A DNA stretch of 64,000 bases, taken from Amycolatopsis sp. 195334CR. Its GTDB lineage: Bacteria > Actinomycetota > Actinomycetes > Mycobacteriales > Pseudonocardiaceae. The first letter of the stretch is position 1; the number at the start of each line of letters is the position of its first letter. Location of the stretch: NCBI RefSeq assembly GCF_017309385.1, contig NZ_JAFJMJ010000001.1:2170001-2234000 (forward strand), in the 5' to 3' direction. Positions 55,199 through 63,931 of the stretch are shown in pieces. The translations under genes and the position numbers were made by a program. The notes beneath the pieces were generated by a model. That model was not told where the DNA came from and searched no databases. It worked only from the letters and a program-made list of their open reading frames with translations.

Positions 55199-55678
55199 AT
55201 GGGGGACATGACCGGCATTTTCTGGATCGACATGGTGTTCGGCCTGGTGCTCGGCCTGTTGCTGCTCTGGCCCGCGCTGCTGCTCGCGCTGGTGGTCTGG
55301 CGGCCGAGGGGCAAGCTGCTGCCCGAGGCGGTGCGGCTGCTGCCCGACGTGCTCCGCCTGCTGCGCAGCCTGGCCGCCGACAAGAGCATGCCGGGCGGGG
55401 TGCGGATCCGGATCAGCCTGGTGTTCGCCTACCTCGCCTCGCCGATCGACCTGGTGCCCGACTTCGTGCCCGCGGTCGGCAGGCGTGACGACGCCATCCT
55501 CGCCACCGCGACGCTGCGCTCGATCGCGCGCCAGGTCGGCATGGGCCCGATCCACCACCACTGGACCGGCAGCCCGCAGGGATTCGCGGTGCTCCGGGAA
55601 CTCTGCGATCCCGAGGTGATCGCCGCGCGCGAGCCCGACTACGCCGAACGGCCCACGAAGCCGACGCAGTACCCCTGA
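55199..55678 (+). CDS. YkvA-like (DUF1232) membrane protein
   Basis: A 159-residue protein with an N-terminal membrane segment (about residues 6-30). The DUF1232 signature IRISLVFAYLASPIDLVPDFVP is at about residues 80-101. A second ATG at 55208 lies just after GGGGGAC and may be the true start. Function is unknown. Confidence 0.85.
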   Translation: MGDMTGIFWIDMVFGLVLGLLLLWPALLLALVVWRPRGKLLPEAVRLLPDVLRLLRSLAADKSMPGGVRIRISLVFAYLASPIDLVPDFVPAVGRRDDAILATATLRSIARQVGMGPIHHHWTGSPQGFAVLRELCDPEVIAAREPDYAERPTKPTQYP

Positions 55679-55722
55679 CCGGAGCGCTGCGAAACCGCGT
55701 CGGGCCTGGCACGGTATTAGCC

Positions 55723-56673
55723 GTGAGCGTGCTCCCGAGAGTCCTGGACGTGGTCGCGGATCGCGCCGTCGTTCCCGGTTACACCAAACTGGGTTTCCTG
55801 CTGCGCCAGCGGTTCTGGGACCCACTCCCACCGGATGCCTTGCGCGGCAAGCGGGTGCTGATCACCGGGGCGAACTCGGGGCTGGGCAAGGCCGCGGCCA
55901 CCGGGATGGCCCGCCTCGGCGCCGAGGTGCACCTGGTGGTCCGCAGCGCTGAACGCGGCGAACAGGCCAAAACGGACATCCTGGCCGAGGTGCCCGGCGC
56001 CCCGGTCGAGGTCGACCGGTGCGATGTGTCCGATTTGGACGACGTGCGCCGGTTCGCCGCCACCGTCACCGAGGTCGACGTGCTCGTGCACAACGCGGGC
56101 ACGATGCCGCCGGAGCGCACGGAAACCGCGCAGGGCAACGAGGTCACCCTCGCCACCCACGTGCTCGGCCCGCACCTGCTGACCGAGCTGCTCACCCCGG
56201 CCCTGCGCGCGGGCGAACCGGGCCGGGTCATCTTCGTCTCCTCCGGCGGCATGTACTCACAGCCACTGCGCGTCGACGATCCGCAGTACCGCGAGGGCGA
56301 GTACAACGGCACCAAGGCCTACGCCAGGACCAAGCGCATGCAGGTGGTGCTCGCCCGGCTCTGGGGGCGGCGGCTGGAGTGCGACGGGATCGCCGTGCAC
56401 AGCACCCACCCCGGCTGGGCCGCCACCCCCGGGGTGACCGACTCCCTGCCCGGCTTCGCCAAGGTGATGGGCCCGCTGCTGCGGGACGCCGAGCAGGGCG
56501 CCGACACCGTGGTCTGGCTGGCCGCCGCCGAGGAGGGCGGCCGCGCGGAGACCACCGGGCAGTTCTGGCACGACCGCGCGCCGCGTCCGGCGCACTACCT
56601 GCGGCGAACCCGCGAAACCGCCGCGCAGCGCGAAGCGCTCTGGCAGTTCTGTGAGGAGCGGACGAGAAGATGA
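55723..56673 (+). CDS. SDR-family dehydrogenase (DHRS12-like)
   Basis: A 316-residue short-chain dehydrogenase with TGANSGLGKAAA, NAGTMPPER and YARTKRMQ (the catalytic YxxxK as YARTK), similar to dehydrogenase/reductase member 12-like proteins. An N-terminal extension of about 40 residues precedes the Rossmann fold. Start GTG. It is coupled to the PhoD-like gene by ATGA (56670-56673). Confidence 0.88.
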   Translation: MSVLPRVLDVVADRAVVPGYTKLGFLLRQRFWDPLPPDALRGKRVLITGANSGLGKAAATGMARLGAEVHLVVRSAERGEQAKTDILAEVPGAPVEVDRCDVSDLDDVRRFAATVTEVDVLVHNAGTMPPERTETAQGNEVTLATHVLGPHLLTELLTPALRAGEPGRVIFVSSGGMYSQPLRVDDPQYREGEYNGTKAYARTKRMQVVLARLWGRRLECDGIAVHSTHPGWAATPGVTDSLPGFAKVMGPLLRDAEQGADTVVWLAAAEEGGRAETTGQFWHDRAPRPAHYLRRTRETAAQREALWQFCEERTRR

Positions 56674-58265
56674 CCGAGCTGGTGCTGGGCCCGCTGCTGC
56701 GGCATGTGAACGAGGATTCCGCCACCGTCTGGGTGGAGACCGACGGCCCGTGCACCGTGCGCGTGCTCGGTGCCGAGGCACCCACCTTCGAAGCGGGCGG
56801 CCGCCACTACGCGCTGGTGGTGATCACCGGGCTCGAACCGGCGACCAGCACCGCGTACCAGGTCCGGCTGGACGACGAGGTGGCCTGGCCGCCGCCGGAT
56901 TACACCCGCCCCGCTCCCCGCATCCGCACGCTGTCCGAAGAGGACGGACGATTCCGGATCGTCTTCGGGTCCTGCCGCAAACCGAGGGAGATGCCCTCGC
57001 TCGGCTACGACGCACTGGTCGCCTACGCCCGCCGGATGGCCGTGCTGGACGAGGCCGAATGGCCGGAATCCTTGCTGCTGCTGGGAGATCAGGTCTACGC
57101 CGACGAGACCACCGAGCAGATGCGGGCCTGGCTGCGCACGAAGCGGGACACCAGTGAGCCGCCGGGCAACGAAATGGCGGACTTCGAGGAGTACGCGCGG
57201 CTCTACCACGAGGCGTGGCACGACGACTGGCTGCGCTGGCTGCTCTCCACCGTGCCCACCTCGATGATCTTCGACGACCACGACGTGCGCGACGACTGGA
57301 ACACCTCCGAGACCTGGCGCCACCAGATGGCCCGGCTCGACTGGTGGCCCCAGCGCATCCAGGGCGCGCTCGCCTCGTACTGGATCTACCAGCACATCGG
57401 CAACCTCTCGCCGGCGGAACTTGCCGACGACCCGATGTTCCGCCAGGTCACCAAATCCGGCGAGGACAACCTGCCCGCGCTGCGGGAGTTCGCCCGCCAG
57501 GCCGACGCCGAGGCCGACGGCAAGAAGGGCGCCCGGTGGTCGTACCGCCGGGACTTCGGCCCGGTCCGGCTGCTGGTGATCGACACCAGGGCGGGGCGCC
57601 TGCTGCACGACGGCCACCGGTCGATGGTCGACGAGGACGAGTTCGCCTGGATCGAGCACAACGCCGAGGGCGAGTACGACCACCTGCTGATCGGGACCTC
57701 GCTGCCGTGGTTGCTGCCCCGTTCGCTGGCGCAGCTGCAGTCCGCCAACGAACGGGCCTGCGAACGGCCGGGGTGGCGCGGGCGGATCGCCGAATGGGTC
57801 CGCCAGACCGGCGACCTCGAGCACTGGTCGGCCTTCCGCACCTCGTTCGACCGGCTCTCCGACCTGATCAGCCGCACCGGCCGGGGCGAGCGCGGGCCGG
57901 CGTCGATCTCCGTGCTCTCCGGCGACGTGCACCACGCCTACATCGCCAAGGCCGGGTACACCCCGGAGGTGCCCGCCGCGATCAACCAGCTGACCTGTTC
58001 CCCGCTGCACAACACGGTGCCCTGGTTCATGCGGCTGGTGTTCCGGCTCGGCTGGTGGCGCTCGGCGGAGAAGGTGGCCGACGCGCTGGCCCGCCGCGCC
58101 GGGGTGCCACCGCTGCCGCTGCACTGGACGCGCACCTCCGGCCCGCACTTCGGCAACGCCATCGCCACCATCGACGTGGACGGCCGCACCGCGGTCGCGT
58201 TCCTGGAACAGTCGGGTGAGGCCGGGTTGACGCGCCTGCCGCTGGTCCGGCTCACTGAGCGCTGA
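56670..58265 (+). CDS. PhoD-like metallophosphatase
   Basis: A 531-residue metallophosphatase of the alkaline phosphatase D family. Metal-binding motifs are FGSCRKP, LLGDQVYADET, DDHDVRDDWN and SGDVHHAY. No signal peptide is seen, unlike many PhoD enzymes, so it may act in the cytoplasm. It is coupled to the SDR gene and is 20 bp before the DUF2252 gene. Confidence 0.9.
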   Translation: MTELVLGPLLRHVNEDSATVWVETDGPCTVRVLGAEAPTFEAGGRHYALVVITGLEPATSTAYQVRLDDEVAWPPPDYTRPAPRIRTLSEEDGRFRIVFGSCRKPREMPSLGYDALVAYARRMAVLDEAEWPESLLLLGDQVYADETTEQMRAWLRTKRDTSEPPGNEMADFEEYARLYHEAWHDDWLRWLLSTVPTSMIFDDHDVRDDWNTSETWRHQMARLDWWPQRIQGALASYWIYQHIGNLSPAELADDPMFRQVTKSGEDNLPALREFARQADAEADGKKGARWSYRRDFGPVRLLVIDTRAGRLLHDGHRSMVDEDEFAWIEHNAEGEYDHLLIGTSLPWLLPRSLAQLQSANERACERPGWRGRIAEWVRQTGDLEHWSAFRTSFDRLSDLISRTGRGERGPASISVLSGDVHHAYIAKAGYTPEVPAAINQLTCSPLHNTVPWFMRLVFRLGWWRSAEKVADALARRAGVPPLPLHWTRTSGPHFGNAIATIDVDGRTAVAFLEQSGEAGLTRLPLVRLTER

Positions 58266-58285
58266 CCCCGGCGAAAGGAACCCCG

Positions 58286-59617
58286 TTGTCCAGTGTGGTC
58301 GAACGCATCCGCGAAACCCCGGCCGAGCAACGCCAGGCCGAGATCGTCGAGGTGCTGGTGGACGCCTTCGACGAGCTGATGCGCGCGGACGCGGGCGCCT
58401 TCCGCCGCAAGTTCCGGAAGATGGCCGCCGCGCCGTTCGCCTTCTACCGCGGTTCGGCCTGCCTGTTCTACGCCGACATGGCCGCCGAGGGCGACCGCTG
58501 GGCCGACGACCGCACCAGCCGCGTCTGGATCGAGGGCGATCTGCACGCGGAGAACTTCGGCACCTACATGGACGCCGCGGGCGCGCTGGTCTTCGACATC
58601 AACGACTTCGACGAGGCCTACCTCGGCAGCTTCACCTGGGACCTCAAGCGGCTGGCCGCCTCGGTGGCGTTGATGGCCTGGGGCAAGGCCATCTCCGACG
58701 TGGACATCGAGGCGCTGATCGGCACCTACCTGCGCAGTTACGTGCGGCAGGTGCGCGAGTTCGCCGACCGGCCCGGTGACGAGATGTTCAAGCTGCAGCT
58801 GGACAGCACCGAGGGCCTGCTGCACGACGTGCTGCTGCAGGCGCGGCTGTCCACCAGGGTCGGCCTGCTCGACCAGGTGACCGTGGTGGAGGACTACGAC
58901 CGCCGGTTCCGCCTCGGTCCCGGCGTGCGCGAGCTGGACCCGGCCGAGCGCGCCACCGTGGAACGCGCCTACGAGTCCTATTTGGACACCATCCCGGCCG
59001 GCAAGCGGTTCGGCAGCGGCACCTACCGGGTCAAGGACGTGGTGGGGCGCAAGGGCTTCGGCATCGGCTCGGCCGGGCTGCCCGCGTACAACATCCTGGT
59101 CGAGGGACCGACCCAGGCGCTGGACAACGACGTGGTGCTGTCGATGAAGCAGAGCAACGTGCCCGCGCCGAGCCGGATCGTCAACGAGGACCGCATCCGC
59201 GGGTACTTCCGGCACGAAGGTCACCGCACCGCCGTCTCGCAGCGCGCGCTCCAGGCGCACGCGGACCCGTGGCTGGGCTACACCGAACTCGACGGCACCG
59301 GGTTCGTGGTGGCCGAGCTCTCGCCGTACGTGACCGATTTGGACTGGTCGGAGCTGACCGAGCCGGAGGAGATGGCGCCGGTGCTGGACTACCTCGGCCG
59401 CGCCACCGCGAAGATGCACTGCGTGGCGGATTCGGACTCCGAGCAGACGCTGGTCGAGTTCCAGTGCGAGGAGGCGATCGCGTCGGTCATCGGGGACCAG
59501 GAGGACGCGTTCGTCAAGGAGCTGACCGAGTTCGGCACCGCCTACGCGGAGCTGACCCGCGATGATCACCGGTTGTTCGTCGACGCGTTCCGGAACGGCC
59601 AGATCCCCGGCGTCTGA
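58286..59617 (+). CDS. DUF2252 protein (kinase-like fold)
   Basis: A 443-residue protein with the DUF2252 hallmarks EGDLHAENFGTY and FDINDFDEAYLG, which resemble the catalytic and metal loops of aminoglycoside-phosphotransferase-like kinases. TTG start behind GAAAGGAA. The reaction is unknown. It closes the SDR-PhoD-DUF2252 operon. Confidence 0.9.
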   Translation: MSSVVERIRETPAEQRQAEIVEVLVDAFDELMRADAGAFRRKFRKMAAAPFAFYRGSACLFYADMAAEGDRWADDRTSRVWIEGDLHAENFGTYMDAAGALVFDINDFDEAYLGSFTWDLKRLAASVALMAWGKAISDVDIEALIGTYLRSYVRQVREFADRPGDEMFKLQLDSTEGLLHDVLLQARLSTRVGLLDQVTVVEDYDRRFRLGPGVRELDPAERATVERAYESYLDTIPAGKRFGSGTYRVKDVVGRKGFGIGSAGLPAYNILVEGPTQALDNDVVLSMKQSNVPAPSRIVNEDRIRGYFRHEGHRTAVSQRALQAHADPWLGYTELDGTGFVVAELSPYVTDLDWSELTEPEEMAPVLDYLGRATAKMHCVADSDSEQTLVEFQCEEAIASVIGDQEDAFVKELTEFGTAYAELTRDDHRLFVDAFRNGQIPGV

Positions 59618-59667
59618 GCACGGGAAGATCTCAACCCGCCCGTTTGCCTGTACACGCAGGTCAGCGG

Positions 59668-60093
59668 GTGGCTAAATACCGGATCGTGGGCGACGACGAT
59701 GCCACCGCCACCCAGCTGTCGAGGGGGCAGGTGCTGGCCGGGGTGGTCGGGTTCGTGCTGGGCGGTTCGGTGCTCGGCACGCTCTGGGCGCTGTCCGGTT
59801 CCGAAACCGGGCCGGCGGCCGACGCGCGGGCGGCCTGCGCCGCGCTGACGCGGCTCGGTGACCTGCCCGACCCGGCCGAGGGGCGGCCCACCTTCGGCAG
59901 CCTGGCGCCGGGCACGCTCGACCGGCTGGCCGCGGCGAAGTCGCTGGCCGAGGCCGCGGCCGAACTGCAGCCCGCCTACGAACCGCTCGCCGACCACATC
60001 GACGGGGTGAACCGCATGGTGGTCAGCCTCAACTTCGACGCGGGCGGCCGGTGGCACTTCAGCCAGGCGACCGAGATCTGCTCGCGGACCTGA
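59668..60093 (+). CDS. small membrane-anchored protein of unknown function
   Basis: A 141-residue protein with a short N-terminal cytoplasmic part, one membrane segment (GVVGFVLGGSVLGTLWAL) and an outer domain with two cysteines (AACAAL near the middle and EICSR near the end). GTG 59668 is chosen over TTG 59644. I do not recognise the family. It ends just before palindrome copy 3. Confidence 0.65.
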   Translation: MAKYRIVGDDDATATQLSRGQVLAGVVGFVLGGSVLGTLWALSGSETGPAADARAACAALTRLGDLPDPAEGRPTFGSLAPGTLDRLAAAKSLAEAAAELQPAYEPLADHIDGVNRMVVSLNFDAGGRWHFSQATEICSRT

Positions 60094-60110
60094 GCCCAGC
60101 GCCTCCCGAC

Positions 60111-60171
60111 GATTGCTATGAGTGGGGCATTACTTGCGGTGAATGCAAGTAATGCCCCACTCATAGCAATC
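60111..60171. repeat. conserved intergenic palindrome, copy 3
   Basis: A perfect 27-bp inverted repeat (arms 60111-60137 and 60145-60171) with loop GGTGAAT, which differs from copy 2 at two bases. It lies between convergent genes, and its right arm includes two bases of the DUF4232 stop codon. Confidence 0.9.
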
Positions 60172-60802
60172 AGCCGGTGATCGTCTTGACGGTGAGCTGG
60201 TTGCCCGGGATCTGCTCACCCGCGCAGCCCGTGCCCTCGAACGGCACGATCTTGTACGCCGTCTCCTGCGGTGGGTAGACCTTGATGCCGGTCACCTCCG
60301 TCGGCTGGCAGGTGCCGGGGTCGTAGTTGCGGACCTGCACGAAGCCCACGTCGGCCGAGGCCTTCTCGCCGGGGGCCAGCTCGATCGCCTCGCCCTTGCT
60401 GCCCTCGCGGAAGGCGGCCGGGCCGACCTGGTGCTCGTCGCTGCCCGCGGCGTAGGAGACGCCGGGGAAGCCCTGGATGGTGCAGGTGCGCTTGCCGGCG
60501 TTGATGAACTCGAGCTGCCGGTAGACCGTGCCCGCCGCCGCGTCACCGCCGCCGAGCGTGATGGTCAGGTCGGCCACCTTGCACAGCTTCTCGTTGCCCG
60601 CGGCGGGTGCTTCCCCGCCCGGTGAGGCAGTGCTCTCGGTGGTGGTCGGTGGCGTCGTGGTGGGCTCGGACGTCGGTGCCGCCGAACTGCTCGGCGTGCT
60701 CGCCGCGGGTGCCGCGGTCTGCGGGGCCTGCTCCCCGCAGGCCGTCAGGGCGAGGCCCAGCGTCACGAAGGTGGCCACGGTGGCCCAGTTGCGATTTTTC
60801 AT
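60170..60802 (-). CDS. DUF4232-type lipoprotein
   Basis: A 210-residue lipoprotein with signal MKNRNWATVATFVTLGLALTAC (lipobox LALTAC), a Ser/Thr/Pro-rich linker (residues about 25-68) and a DUF4232 beta domain with two cysteines (KRTCTIQGFPGVSY). ATG at 60800-60802 is preferred over longer frames. Extracellular; function is unknown. Confidence 0.87.
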   Translation of the reverse strand: MKNRNWATVATFVTLGLALTACGEQAPQTAAPAASTPSSSAAPTSEPTTTPPTTTESTASPGGEAPAAGNEKLCKVADLTITLGGGDAAAGTVYRQLEFINAGKRTCTIQGFPGVSYAAGSDEHQVGPAAFREGSKGEAIELAPGEKASADVGFVQVRNYDPGTCQPTEVTGIKVYPPQETAYKIVPFEGTGCAGEQIPGNQLTVKTITG

Positions 60803-60883
60803 GTTGTCCCGCCTCCCCGTTACCAGGTGACTACCCCGTAGACGTGCCGACCACACCCGAGGTTGCGCCGGTAGGTTCGTCAC

Positions 60884-61570
60884 ATGCCCGGATTCTGTGA
60901 CGAAGCGTGGCGGCACACGGCGAAGCTACAACAGTCCGTGTTGACCCACCCGTTCAACGAAGAGCTGGCAGCGGGCACCTTGTCGCCCGAACGGTTCCAG
61001 TTCTACCTCGCCCAGGACGCCCGTTACCTGATCGGGTTCGGCCGCGCGCTGGCCGTGGCCGCGACCCGCGCGCCCGACCCCGAGGACCTCAGCTTCTTCG
61101 CCGGCGCGGCCCGTGAAGCCGTGGTGGTCGAGCGCGCCCTGCACGAGGGTTACTTCGAGAAGTTCGGCCTGACCGAGGCCGAGCTCGACGCCATCGAGAC
61201 CTCACCCACCTGTTTGGCCTACACCTCGTACCTGCTCGCGGTGGCCCAGGCGGGCAGCTACCCGGAGCTGATCGCCGCGCTGCTGCCGTGCTTCTGGATC
61301 TACCAGCACGTCGGCGAGCACATCCTGGCCAACCAGGCCGACGGCGCCGAGAACCCGTACCAGGCGTGGATCGACACCTACGCCGACGAGGAGTTCGCCG
61401 TCGCGGTCACCAGCTGCCGCGAAGCGGTCGACCGCGCCGCCGAATCGGCTGACGCGGTGACCCGATCGCGCATGCTTTCCGCGTTCACCCGGGCGTGTGA
61501 GTACGAATGGCTCTTCTGGGACTCGGCGCACCGGATGGAGGCCTGGCCGACCGCCCACCTCCGCGGATAG
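60884..61570 (+). CDS. TenA/thiaminase-II family protein
   Basis: A 228-residue helical protein. It has FYLAQDARYL (Asp45), LLPCFWIYQHVGE (Cys136) and a C-terminal CEYEWLFWDSA block of the TenA family. It contains the catalytic-type cysteine and could hydrolyse aminopyrimidine products of thiamine breakdown. No other thiamine genes or TPP riboswitch are adjacent, so another substrate is possible. Confidence 0.88.
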   Translation: MPGFCDEAWRHTAKLQQSVLTHPFNEELAAGTLSPERFQFYLAQDARYLIGFGRALAVAATRAPDPEDLSFFAGAAREAVVVERALHEGYFEKFGLTEAELDAIETSPTCLAYTSYLLAVAQAGSYPELIAALLPCFWIYQHVGEHILANQADGAENPYQAWIDTYADEEFAVAVTSCREAVDRAAESADAVTRSRMLSAFTRACEYEWLFWDSAHRMEAWPTAHLRG

Positions 61571-61571
61571 C

Positions 61572-62186
61572 TCAGACGGGGTCGTCCACCCAGCGCAGGC
61601 AGTGCCAGCCGCCCTCGACCGACTCCAGCTGCACGATGCCGGTGTTCGGGATCAGGCTGGAGTCGGCCAGCTCGGGCAGCACGTTGTCGCACAGCCATTC
61701 GGCGGCCAGCCGGATCGAACCGCCGTGCCCGACCAGCACCACCACCCCGTCGGCGTCCGCGGCCTCGTGCTTGGCGCGCAGGTCGGCGACCGCCTTCCGG
61801 TACCGGTCGCGCACCTGCGTGCCGGTCTCCCCGCCGGGCAGCGGCACGTCCAGGTCGCCACCGGTCCACGCGTGCATGACCTTGGCGAACGCCTTCAGCG
61901 CGTCCTCGTCGGCGCGGTCCTCCAGGTCGCCGACGTTGATCTCGTGCACCCCTTCGACCGGCTGCACCCGCATGCCGAACACCTCGGCCACCGGCGTGGC
62001 GGTCTGCTGCGCCCTGGTCGCCATCGAGGCGTACACCGCGCGCACCGGCTCGCCGGCCAGTCGCCGCGCCAGTGCGGCGGCCTGCTCCCGGCCCAGCTCG
62101 GTCAGCGGCGGGCCCGGCAGCGCGGTGTTCAGCGTCTTGAGCACGTTCGACTCGCTCTGCGCATGCCGGATCAGGTACAGCTTCAC
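61572..62186 (-). CDS. histidine phosphatase (phosphoglycerate mutase-like)
   Basis: A 204-residue phosphatase with the RHG-type motif as IRHAQSESN near the N-terminus and the second catalytic histidine in LVGHGGSIR. It matches Rv3837c, next to pheA. GTG at 62184-62186 has GAGGAGAA upstream and overlaps the pheA stop by 4 bp (GTGA). The frame extends further upstream in pheA. The substrate is not known. Confidence 0.9.
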   Translation of the reverse strand: MKLYLIRHAQSESNVLKTLNTALPGPPLTELGREQAAALARRLAGEPVRAVYASMATRAQQTATPVAEVFGMRVQPVEGVHEINVGDLEDRADEDALKAFAKVMHAWTGGDLDVPLPGGETGTQVRDRYRKAVADLRAKHEAADADGVVVLVGHGGSIRLAAEWLCDNVLPELADSSLIPNTGIVQLESVEGGWHCLRWVDDPV

Positions 62187-63091
62187 GCCAGTTCTCCTCT
62201 CCGGACCGCGGCCACCCAGTCCACGGCTCCGGTGAAATCGTCGTTCGCGGCGCCCGGCTGGATGGTCGCCGCCACCTGGTCGGCCCGCGGGTGCGAGCCG
62301 AGGAAGCGCAGGCCGGAGCAGCGCCGCCGCAGCGCGGCCAGCGCGTCGCCGATGCGCGGTTCCGAAATATGCCCTTCGAAGTCCATGAAGAACAGGTATT
62401 CGCCGAAGTTTCCCTTGGTCGGCCGCGCGTCCAGCCGGGTCAGGTTGATGCCGCGGGTGGCCAGTTCGGTGAGCAGCTCGGCCAGCGTGCCGGTCCGGTT
62501 CGCGGCGGCGGCCACGATCGAGGTGCGGTCGGCCCCGGTGGGCTCCGGCAGCGCGCCCGGCGGCTTCAGCAGCAGGAAGCGGGTCCTGGCGTCGCGCACG
62601 TCGGCCACCTCGGTCGCCAGCACGCGCAGCGGGTAGTGCTCGGCGGCCACCGGCGCGGTCACCGCCGCGTCGAACTCCCCCTGCTGCACGGCCACCGCGG
62701 CGGCCGCGGTCGAGGCCGCCGCCACCGGCCGCGCGTCCGGCAGGTTCACCTCCAGCCACTGCCGCACCTGCGCGAGCGCGTGCGGGTGGCTGGCCACCGT
62801 GCGGATCGGCTGGTCGTCCGCCCTGGCCAGCACGGTGAAGTGCACCGGGAGCAGCGCCTCGGCGCAGGCCACCAGCAGCTCCTGCTCGGCCAGGCCGTCC
62901 AGGGTCGCGGTGACCGGGCCCTCCACCGAGTTCTCCACCGGTACGCAGGCCGCGTCGGCCTCCCCTTTGCGCACCGCGGCGAGCGCCGCCGGAATGGTCT
63001 CCACCGGGAGCAGTTCGTCGTCAACGGTCAACGTGCGAGCGGCCTGCTCGGTGAAAGTCCCCTGCGGGCCGAAATAGGCGATTCGAGACAC
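62183..63091 (-). CDS. pheA: prephenate dehydratase
   Basis: A 302-residue enzyme that converts prephenate to phenylpyruvate in phenylalanine biosynthesis. The catalytic domain begins YFGPQGTFTEQAA and contains VENSVEGPV and the TRF motif RTRFLLL. An ACT domain at the C-terminus (GTLAELLTELATRGINLTRLDARP) gives feedback control by phenylalanine. GTG start. It is coupled to the histidine phosphatase gene. Confidence 0.96.
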   Translation of the reverse strand: MSRIAYFGPQGTFTEQAARTLTVDDELLPVETIPAALAAVRKGEADAACVPVENSVEGPVTATLDGLAEQELLVACAEALLPVHFTVLARADDQPIRTVASHPHALAQVRQWLEVNLPDARPVAAASTAAAAVAVQQGEFDAAVTAPVAAEHYPLRVLATEVADVRDARTRFLLLKPPGALPEPTGADRTSIVAAAANRTGTLAELLTELATRGINLTRLDARPTKGNFGEYLFFMDFEGHISEPRIGDALAALRRRCSGLRFLGSHPRADQVAATIQPGAANDDFTGAVDWVAAVRRGELA

Positions 63092-63177
63092 ACGGCAAGG
63101 CTACGCACCCACTTTCACTCGCATAGCCGGTAGGCGCGGCGGTTACGCGCACCGCCGTTTTTTGCGATGCTGGGGGC

Positions 63178-63789
63178 GTGACCGCACATCCGGGCACACA
63201 CGCCGGCCGCCAGAGTTCGCCAGCCAGTTTCTCCGCGAGCAAACCCGAACTGGTGTTGTGTGCCGTCGACGAACCGCTCGCCCGTGCCTGGCGGCACGTG
63301 GTGGACACAGTGGACGGTCCGGTCCGGATCCACCGCGGCTCGGTGCTGGACGTCCCCGCCCAGGCCGTGGTCAGCCCGGCGAACTCGCTCGGCTGGATGC
63401 GCGGTGGCGTCGACGCGGTCTACTCGCAGGCCTTCCCGGAGGTCGAGCAGCACGTGCGCAGCGCGGTGCTCGCCTACCACGGTGGTGAGCTGCCGATCGG
63501 TGAAGCGCTGGTGGTGCCGACCGGCGAGCCGGCGCCGGCGTGGCTGATCAGCGCGCCGACCATGCGCGAGCCGGGTGAGGGCCTGCCGCCCGACACCGTG
63601 CACCCGTTCCTCGCCGCCCGCGCGGTGTTCCGGCTGTGGCGCGACGGGCAGTTCGAGCACGGCGGCGAGATCCGGCACGGCGTGGAGACGCTCGCCATGC
63701 CCGGGCTCGGCACCGGAGTCGGCGGAGTGGCGCCCACCACGTGCGCCCGGCAGGTCGCCGCCGCGTGGTCCGAGGTCTTCCCAGGCTGA
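63178..63789 (+). CDS. macro-domain protein
   Basis: A 203-residue protein with a macro-domain core: VVSPANSLGWMRGGVDAVY (ADP-ribose-binding loop) and TLAMPGLGTGVGGV. It may bind or hydrolyse ADP-ribose derivatives. GTG start behind GGGGGC, divergent from pheA. The N-terminal 35 residues are not conserved-looking. Confidence 0.85.
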   Translation: MTAHPGTHAGRQSSPASFSASKPELVLCAVDEPLARAWRHVVDTVDGPVRIHRGSVLDVPAQAVVSPANSLGWMRGGVDAVYSQAFPEVEQHVRSAVLAYHGGELPIGEALVVPTGEPAPAWLISAPTMREPGEGLPPDTVHPFLAARAVFRLWRDGQFEHGGEIRHGVETLAMPGLGTGVGGVAPTTCARQVAAAWSEVFPG

Positions 63790-63875
63790 GGCCGGGTTCG
63801 GCGGGCAACTCCGGGCGGCGTGGACTTCGTCACAGCGCGTTTGCCCTCGGTAAGCCCTACCGTTAGATCGACGTT

Positions 63876-63898
63876 GTAACCCACGTCGATTTCATGCG
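63876..63898. promoter_or_regulatory. short inverted repeat upstream of coaA
   Basis: ATCGACGT and ACGTCGAT pair perfectly across TGTAACCC in the 142-bp gap before coaA. It could be an operator or leader stem. Confidence 0.3.
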
Positions 63899-63931
63899 GC
63901 GCAGCCGGCCTCGACGCCGAGGGGAGTGCGG

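Noticed and set aside
60803..60883. TPP riboswitch upstream of the TenA-like gene
   Set aside because: The gap is only 81 bp, shared with a divergent gene, and contains no recognisable THI-box sequence.
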